The notes beneath the pieces are model-generated. The model did not search any database, was not told the DNA's origin, and saw nothing but the letters and a program-made list of their open reading frames with translations. Positions 58,100 to 64,000 of a stretch of DNA of 64,000 nucleotides are shown one piece after another (positions within the stretch are counted from its first letter, which is position 1; each line of letters opens with the position of its first letter). The DNA comes from Ramlibacter sp. (GTDB lineage Bacteria > Pseudomonadota > Gammaproteobacteria > Burkholderiales > Burkholderiaceae_C). A program made the translations under genes and the position numbers. The stretch is taken from NCBI GenBank assembly GCA_030695945.1, contig JAUYOG010000006.1, positions 118,655 to 182,654 of the forward strand, in the 5' to 3' direction.

Positions 58100-59098
58100 A
58101 TGAAAATCATAGTGTTCGGTGCCGGTGCCTGGGGCACGGCGCTGGCCGTGGCGGCCGCGTCCCGGCATGCGGTGACGCTTTGGGCCCGCGATGGCGCGCA
58201 GGCGCGGGCATTGGCCGCCGAGCGCGAGAACCGGCGCTACCTGCCGGGCGTGGCGCTTCCGGCGCCCCTCCTCATCCGATCCGACCCGGACGTCGCCGCC
58301 CTGGCCGCCGGCAACGACCTGGCGATCGTCGCCACCCCCATGGCCGGGTTGCGCGCCTTGCTGGAGCGCCTGCGCGCCCACCCCGGTCCGGTCGCCTGGC
58401 TCTGCAAGGGCTTCGAGGCGCCGGTGGGCGGCGCGGACGGTTTGCTCGGCCACGAGATCAGGGCGCAAGTGGCGCCGCTGCTCAAGGGCGGCGTGTTGAG
58501 CGGACCCAGCTTCGCGCTCGAGGTCGCCCGGGGACAGCCGACGGCACTGGTCGCGGCCAGCGAGGACCTGGCGGTGCGCGAGGCCCTCGTGGCGGCTTTC
58601 CACCACGGCAACCTGCGCATCTATGCCAATGACGACCTGGTCGGGGTCGAGGTCGGCGGCGCCGTCAAGAACGTACTGGCCATCGCTACGGGGCTGTGCG
58701 ACGGCCTCGATCTCGGGTCGAACGCGCGCGCCGCGCTCATCACCCGGGGCCTGGCTGAGATGACCCGGCTCGGCGTGGCGCTGGGCGCACGCGCCGAAAC
58801 CTTCATGGGGCTGTCGGGGCTGGGTGACCTGGTCCTCACGGCCACCGGCGACCTCAGCCGAAACCGGCGGATCGGCCTGATGCTGGCCCGGGGGCAGTCG
58901 TTGTCCCAGGCAGTGGCATCGCTCGGGCACGTGGCCGAGGGCGTCTATTGCGCCCGGACGGTCGTCGGCCGCGCCCGGCACCTGGGGCTCGACATGCCGA
59001 TCTCCCAGGCGGTCGTGGCACTGCTCGACGGCCGGCTGAAACCCGCCGAAGCGTTGGCGGAGCTGATGGGGCGGGATCCGGCGGCCGAGGCGGCCTGA
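58100..59098 (+). CDS. gpsA: Glycerol-3-phosphate dehydrogenase [NAD(P)+]
   Basis: [48 protein letters not shown]. Confidence 0.96.
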   Translation: MKIIVFGAGAWGTALAVAAASRHAVTLWARDGAQARALAAERENRRYLPGVALPAPLLIRSDPDVAALAAGNDLAIVATPMAGLRALLERLRAHPGPVAWLCKGFEAPVGGADGLLGHEIRAQVAPLLKGGVLSGPSFALEVARGQPTALVAASEDLAVREALVAAFHHGNLRIYANDDLVGVEVGGAVKNVLAIATGLCDGLDLGSNARAALITRGLAEMTRLGVALGARAETFMGLSGLGDLVLTATGDLSRNRRIGLMLARGQSLSQAVASLGHVAEGVYCARTVVGRARHLGLDMPISQAVVALLDGRLKPAEALAELMGRDPAAEAA

Positions 59099-59113
59099 CC
59101 GTCTACGACGGGC

Positions 59114-59443
59114 TCAGCCTCCCCGTGGATCGATCTGCAGCAGGGCACGCCGCAGGTCTTCTGCATCCTGCGGACGGACCACACGGCCGATTTCCTTGCC
59201 GTCGAGCAGGAAGACCAGGGTGGGCCAAAGCTTGACGCGGAAGGACCGGCCCAGCGGCCGGCCCGGACCGTCCTCGATCTTGACGTGCCGGACAGACGGG
59301 TGCGCCGCAACTGCCGCGCCGATGAGCGGCTGCGCGCCACGGCACCAGCCGCACCAGGAAGTGCCGAACTCGAGCACCACGGGCCCCCTCAGCATCTCCA
59401 CGTCCGCTCGTGACGGTTCAGTTTCGGTTGAAGCGCTGTTCAT
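59114..59443 (-). CDS. Thioredoxin family protein
   Basis: VLEFGTSWCGWCRGAQP active site CGWC; WPTLVFLLDGKEIGR. Confidence 0.88.
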   Translation of the reverse strand: MNSASTETEPSRADVEMLRGPVVLEFGTSWCGWCRGAQPLIGAAVAAHPSVRHVKIEDGPGRPLGRSFRVKLWPTLVFLLDGKEIGRVVRPQDAEDLRRALLQIDPRGG

Positions 59444-59594
59444 GCCTTCCATTGTCCCCAATGCCGAGAACTGCAGCGTAGGCCGATGCCCCCGCGCCGG
59501 GTCGTCCGCGTCGGGCCGGGCAAAAGTGCAAGCTGGACAAGGGTTCTGCGGCTCAGCGGCTCGCCCGCAGCCGCTTGCGGCTATGCTTGCCTGC

Positions 59595-60458
59595 ATGTCA
59601 GAACGTTTGGACTTTTCGCACGCGAAACTGCAGGAACTGGCCGGAGCCGACGCGGCGCGAGCGCTCGCCGAGGATGTCGGCGCGGGCGACCTCACTGCCG
59701 CGCTGGTGGACCCCGGGCGCCGGGCCCGCGCGCGCGTGCTGGTGCGCGAGCCGGCGGTGATCTGCGGCGCGCCCTGGGCCGAGGCCGCGCTGCGGCAGGC
59801 GGACCCCGGCGCGCAGGTTCACTGGCTGGTGCGCGAAGGCATGCGCAGCATGGCCGACCAGGTGGTGCTGGAAGTCGAAGGGTCGGCGCGCGGGCTGCTT
59901 ACGGCCGAGCGCACGGCGCTGAACTTCCTGCAGCTGCTGAGCGCGGTGGCGACCAAGACAGCAGCTTATGTCGAAGCGGTGAAAGGCACCAAGGCCCGGA
60001 TCGTCGACACCCGCAAGACGCTGCCCGGCCTGCGGCTCGCACAGAAATACGCCGTGCGCATCGGCGGCGGCGTGAACCACCGCATCGGGCTGTACGACGC
60101 CATCCTGGTCAAGGAGAACCACATCGCGGCCGCGGGTGGCGTCACGGCTGTGTTGAAGGCTGCCGCGCAGGTCGCGGGCCAGGCGTCGTTCGTCGAGATC
60201 GAAGTGGAGACGCTGGCCCAGCTGGAAGAGGCGCTGGCCAACGGCGCCGCCATGATCCTGCTGGACAACATGGACCTGCCGACCCTGCGCGAGGCCGTGC
60301 GCATCAACAATGCCCGCGCCATCCTCGAGATCTCCGGCGGTGTCACCATGGACAGCGTGCGCGCGCTGGCGGAAACCGGCGTCGACCGCATCTCCATCGG
60401 CGCGCTGACCAAGGACGTGAAGGCGACGGACTTTTCCATGCGCCTGAAGGAAATATGA
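59595..60458 (+). CDS. nadC: Nicotinate-nucleotide pyrophosphorylase (carboxylating)
   Basis: [40 protein letters not shown]. Confidence 0.96.
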   Translation: MSERLDFSHAKLQELAGADAARALAEDVGAGDLTAALVDPGRRARARVLVREPAVICGAPWAEAALRQADPGAQVHWLVREGMRSMADQVVLEVEGSARGLLTAERTALNFLQLLSAVATKTAAYVEAVKGTKARIVDTRKTLPGLRLAQKYAVRIGGGVNHRIGLYDAILVKENHIAAAGGVTAVLKAAAQVAGQASFVEIEVETLAQLEEALANGAAMILLDNMDLPTLREAVRINNARAILEISGGVTMDSVRALAETGVDRISIGALTKDVKATDFSMRLKEI

Positions 60459-60462
60459 CCCC

Positions 60463-61596
60463 ATGAGTGCAGTTGTCATCCCCATCAAGGACGTCGAGTA
60501 CGAACACCCCATTCCCGGCGAGCCTTCGGGCAATACCTGCGACACCAAGCATGCCTGGGCACGCGTGCCGGCCGAGCCGTCTGCGTCCGAGCGGGCGGCG
60601 CTGAAGGACAAGGTCAAACGTCTGCTCAAGGAGCGCAATGCCGTCATGGTGTCGCACTACTACGTGCACCCCGACCTGCAGGACCTGGCCGAGGAGACCG
60701 GCGGCATCGTGAGCGATTCGCTGGAGATGGCGCGTTTCGGGCGCGACCACCAGGCGCAGACGCTGGTCGTGTCGGGCGTGAAGTTCATGGGCGAGACGGC
60801 CAAGATCCTCTCGCCCGAGAAGCGCGTGCTGATGCCCGACATCGACGCCACCTGCTCGCTGGACCTGGGCTGCCCGATCGACGAGTTCAGCGCCTTCTGC
60901 GACCAGCACCCCGACCGCACCGTCGTCGTGTACGCCAACACCAGCGCCGCGGTGAAGGCGCGCTCCGACTGGCTGGTCACGTCCAGCTGCGCGCTGGACA
61001 TCGCGCGCGCGCTCACGGAAAAGGGCCACAAGATCCTGTGGGCGCCGGACAAGCACCTGGGCGGCTACATCCAGCGCCAGACCGGCGCGGACATGGTGTT
61101 CTGGAACGGCTCGTGCATCGTGCACGACGAGTTCAAGGCATTCGAGCTGGAGGCGCTGAAGAAGCAGTACCCGAAGGCCAAGGTGCTGGTGCACCCCGAG
61201 TCGCCCGCCGACGTGGTCGCGCTGGCCGACGCGGTGGGGTCGACCTCGGCGATCCTGAAGGCCGCGCGCGAGATGGATGCGACGGAGTTCATCGTCGCCA
61301 CCGACAACGGCATGATGCACAAGCTGCGCACGCTGAACCCCGGCAAGTTCTTCATCGAGGCGCCGACGGCCGGCAACAGCGCCACCTGCAAGAGCTGCGC
61401 GCATTGCCCGTGGATGGCGATGAACAGCCTGGCGGGGCTGGCGCACGTGCTGGAAACCGGCGCGAACGAAGTGCATGTCGATCCGCAGCTGGGCTTGCGT
61501 GCCCGCGTGCCGATTGACCGAATGCTGGCATTCACCGCGGCGCTGAAGGCCGGGCAGCCGGCGGGCTCGCTGGTGCCGGAGATCGGCGCGGCCTGA
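60463..61596 (+). CDS. nadA: Quinolinate synthase
   Basis: [35 protein letters not shown]-terminal Fe-S cysteines. Confidence 0.96.
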   Translation: MSAVVIPIKDVEYEHPIPGEPSGNTCDTKHAWARVPAEPSASERAALKDKVKRLLKERNAVMVSHYYVHPDLQDLAEETGGIVSDSLEMARFGRDHQAQTLVVSGVKFMGETAKILSPEKRVLMPDIDATCSLDLGCPIDEFSAFCDQHPDRTVVVYANTSAAVKARSDWLVTSSCALDIARALTEKGHKILWAPDKHLGGYIQRQTGADMVFWNGSCIVHDEFKAFELEALKKQYPKAKVLVHPESPADVVALADAVGSTSAILKAAREMDATEFIVATDNGMMHKLRTLNPGKFFIEAPTAGNSATCKSCAHCPWMAMNSLAGLAHVLETGANEVHVDPQLGLRARVPIDRMLAFTAALKAGQPAGSLVPEIGAA

Positions 61597-61618
61597 GCCG
61601 CGTGGGGCACGAGCCGGT

Positions 61619-63223
61619 TTATCGAGCCGGCGTCAGGATCGTCGGCGTCGCCGCATCCGCCATCTGCGGGTAGTCGCGGCTGAAATGCAGGCCCCGGCTT
61701 TCATGGCGCGCCTGCGCGGACTTGACGATCAGGTCGGCCACCGTCACCAGGTTGCGCAGCTCCAGCAGGTCCCGCGTCACGTGGAAATTGGCGTAGAACT
61801 CGTGGATCTCTTCCTGGAGCAGGGTGATGCGGTGCGACGCGCGCTCCAGCCGCTTGTTGGTCCGCACGATGCCCACGTAATCCCACATGAATCGGCGCAG
61901 CTCGTCCCAGTTGTGGGAGATGACCACCGCCTCGTCGGCATCGGTGACCCGGCTTTCATCCCAGGCGGGCAGGGCGGGGGGCCTGGGCAGCGGGTCCGCC
62001 TGGATGTCCTGCGAGGCGGAGCGGGCGAACACCATGCATTCGACGAGCGAGTTGCTGGCGAGCCGGTTGGCGCCGTGCAGGCCGGTGTACGCGGTCTCGC
62101 CGATCGCGTGCAGGCCGGAGAGGTCCGTCCGGCCCGCGAGGTCCGTGTGAACGCCGCCACAGGTGTAGTGCGCCGCCGGCACCACCGGGATCGGCTGGCG
62201 CGTGATGTCGATGCCCAGGTCCAGGCAGCGCGCGTGGATGTTGGGGAAGTGCTCGCGGATGAAATCCGCGGGCTGGTGCGAGATGTCGAGGTACACGCAG
62301 TCCAGGCCGTGCTTCTTCATCTCGAAGTCGATCGCGCGCGCCACCACGTCGCGCGGCGCCAGCTCGGCGCGCGGGTCGTGGTTGGGCATGAATCGCGTGC
62401 CGTCCGGCAGCAGCAGGCGCCCGCCTTCGCCGCGCACCGCCTCGGTGATCAGGAACGATTTCACGTGCGGGTGGTACAGGCATGTCGGGTGGAACTGGAT
62501 GAACTCCATGTTCGACACGCGGCAGCCGGCGCGCCATGCCATGGCGATGCCGTCACCGGTGGCGGTGTCGGGATTGGTGGTGTACAGGTAGACCTTGCCC
62601 GCGCCGCCGGTGCACAGCACCGTGTGCTGGGCTTCGAAGGTGATCACTTTGCCGGTTTTTTCGTCCTGCACGTACAGGCCGAGGCAATGCGGCTGGCTCG
62701 GATTGGCGGTGGCCGGATGTACCACTTTTCCGTGCAGCTTGTCGGTGGTGATGACGTCGATCGCGCAGTGCTGTTCGAACAGCGAGATGTTCGGGTGGGC
62801 GCGCACCTTCTGTTCCAGCGTGACCTGCACCGCATGTCCGGTGGCGTCGGCGGCGTGAATGATGCGGCGCTGGCTATGGCCGCCTTCGCGCGTCAGGTGA
62901 AAACCCAGTTCGGCGCTCTCGTCGCGCGTGAACGGCACGCCCTGTTCGATGAGCCATTCGATCGCTTCGCGCCCGTGTTCGACGATGTAGCGGGTGGCCG
63001 CTTCGTCGCACAGGCCGCCGCCGGCGACCAGGGTGTCGTCGATGTGCTGCTGGTGGGTGTCGCCCGAGTCGAGCACCGCGGCGATGCCGCCCTGGGCCCA
63101 GTTGCTGGCCCCGTCGAGCAGCGCGCGCTTGGAAATGATGGCCACGGTGCGCGTTTGCGCCAGGTGGAGGGCAACCGACAGGCCGGCAAGGCCGCTGCCG
63201 ACAATGGCGACGTCAAATTTCAT
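61619..63223 (-). CDS. nadB: L-aspartate oxidase
   Basis: FDVAIVGSGLAGLSVAL; TREGGHSQRRIIHAADATG; HYTCGGVHTDLAGRT. Confidence 0.97.
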   Translation of the reverse strand: MKFDVAIVGSGLAGLSVALHLAQTRTVAIISKRALLDGASNWAQGGIAAVLDSGDTHQQHIDDTLVAGGGLCDEAATRYIVEHGREAIEWLIEQGVPFTRDESAELGFHLTREGGHSQRRIIHAADATGHAVQVTLEQKVRAHPNISLFEQHCAIDVITTDKLHGKVVHPATANPSQPHCLGLYVQDEKTGKVITFEAQHTVLCTGGAGKVYLYTTNPDTATGDGIAMAWRAGCRVSNMEFIQFHPTCLYHPHVKSFLITEAVRGEGGRLLLPDGTRFMPNHDPRAELAPRDVVARAIDFEMKKHGLDCVYLDISHQPADFIREHFPNIHARCLDLGIDITRQPIPVVPAAHYTCGGVHTDLAGRTDLSGLHAIGETAYTGLHGANRLASNSLVECMVFARSASQDIQADPLPRPPALPAWDESRVTDADEAVVISHNWDELRRFMWDYVGIVRTNKRLERASHRITLLQEEIHEFYANFHVTRDLLELRNLVTVADLIVKSAQARHESRGLHFSRDYPQMADAATPTILTPAR

Positions 63224-63374
63224 GATGGGCGAGGTGTTTGTACGGAAGCATCACTATAGACCATTTGCAATTGTCTTGTCTGGCCATAGGGAAATGGCCA
63301 ATTTTGCTTGTCCTCAGTCAATGCCTCCCGTACAAGACTCGGCCACACTGGGGGAGGTGTCCCTGTTCCCTGGC

Positions 63375-64000
63375 ATGGAGATTTTCGTGATCCGGATCTT
63401 CAATCACTACATTTCCAAGATGGGTTTCATCCTGCTGATGCTCGAGTTGGCCATGCTGCTCGGTTCGGCCAGCGTCGCCTCGGCGATCTGGGTGTCGGAC
63501 AACGATGGCCCGTTTCGCACCAATAACCTGTACCTGTCCTCCCTCACGTTCGCCCTGGTCATCATTTTTTCGATGAGCGCGCTCGGCATGTACCAGCACG
63601 GATCGAGCGAAGGCATGCGCACCACCCTGTTCCGGATTATGCCGTCCTTCGCGCTGGGCTTCGCCATGCTCAGCGCCCTGATCGCGGTCCGGCCCGATAT
63701 GTACCTGGGACGCGGCGTGAGCAGCGTCATCTTCGCGCTGGGCGCCACCGGCGTGGTGCTGACCCGGCTGCTGGTGTTCAAGTCGGCCGAGTCGGCGCTG
63801 CTGGAAGCGCGCCTGCTGTTCATCGGCAGCGGCTCGATGGCGCGCGAATGCATCGACCTGGCTTTCCGCAAGCCGGGCTTCCATCAGTTCAAGGTGGTGG
63901 GCTGCGTGCCGGTCGAGGGCGAGACCAGCGCGGTGCCGGAATCGTACGTGCTGCCGATGGGCGAGTCGCTGCTGATGATGGCGCAAAAATACGAGGCCAG
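63375..64000 (+). CDS. EpsB-like sugar transferase (TIGR03013, PEP-CTERM/XrtA-associated), 3' truncated by the window edge
   Basis: Frame open from ATG 63375 (MEIFVIRIFNHYISK...) to the window end; IRIFNHY start, TM segments, then LLFIGSGSMARECIDLAF; absent from the ORF track because it runs off the edge; GTG 63387 is an alternative start. Confidence 0.75.
   Translation, partial: MEIFVIRIFNHYISKMGFILLMLELAMLLGSASVASAIWVSDNDGPFRTNNLYLSSLTFALVIIFSMSALGMYQHGSSEGMRTTLFRIMPSFALGFAMLSALIAVRPDMYLGRGVSSVIFALGATGVVLTRLLVFKSAESALLEARLLFIGSGSMARECIDLAFRKPGFHQFKVVGCVPVEGETSAVPESYVLPMGESLLMMAQKYEA

Noticed and set aside
63295-63310. TGGCCAATTTTGC as a second sigma-54 promoter upstream of the EpsB-like gene
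   Set aside because: GG-to-GC spacing is 2 bp too short for a -24/-12 promoter.
1-64000. CRISPR arrays, rRNA or tRNA genes
   Set aside because: No regularly spaced repeats or recognisable rRNA/tRNA sequence found by reading; a tRNAscan/Infernal run would be needed to exclude tRNAs and small RNAs.

Overview
This is a high-GC window with dense, mostly operonic genes. Gene content and order suggest a Burkholderiales/Comamonadaceae chromosome (Ramlibacter/Variovorax-like; this is inference). Most of it is housekeeping or conserved accessory content: ubiE-Tim44-ubiJ-ubiB, aspS-nudB-clsB, a ligase-associated DNA repair exonuclease, ligase and helicase, folE, a gtr-like glycosylation operon, a YqjD/YqjE/BON envelope-stress cluster, an AsmA protein, a SuyAB/UxaA-Ldh catabolic operon, gpmA/grxC/secB/gpsA, and nadC-nadA/nadB. 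The 5' end of a DUF3683-type FAD/Fe-S oxidoreductase (left edge) and the 3' end of an EpsB-like PEP-CTERM/XrtA sugar transferase (right edge) are cut off; the latter is absent from the ORF track. The most interesting region is about 47.1-54.1 kb. It has a near-consensus sigma-54 promoter preceded by a long direct repeat. The promoter drives a stand-alone receiver, a receiver fused to a duplicated hydrophobic hairpin, a nine-heme membrane-anchored cytochrome c, a HydC/FdnI-like cytochrome b and a monoheme cytochrome c. Convergent to this lies an NtrC-family regulator with a histidine kinase whose periplasmic domain carries c-type heme motifs (CSACH and CATASCH). Together these look like a self-regulated, heme-sensing, CbcL-like electron-transfer module. 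Other notable items are a 153-bp MITE-like element with CTAG target duplications that rewrote the C-terminus of a ThiF-family protein, and a dispersed intergenic repeat inserted in frame in the DNA ligase gene. No rRNA, tRNA or CRISPR array was recognised by eye.
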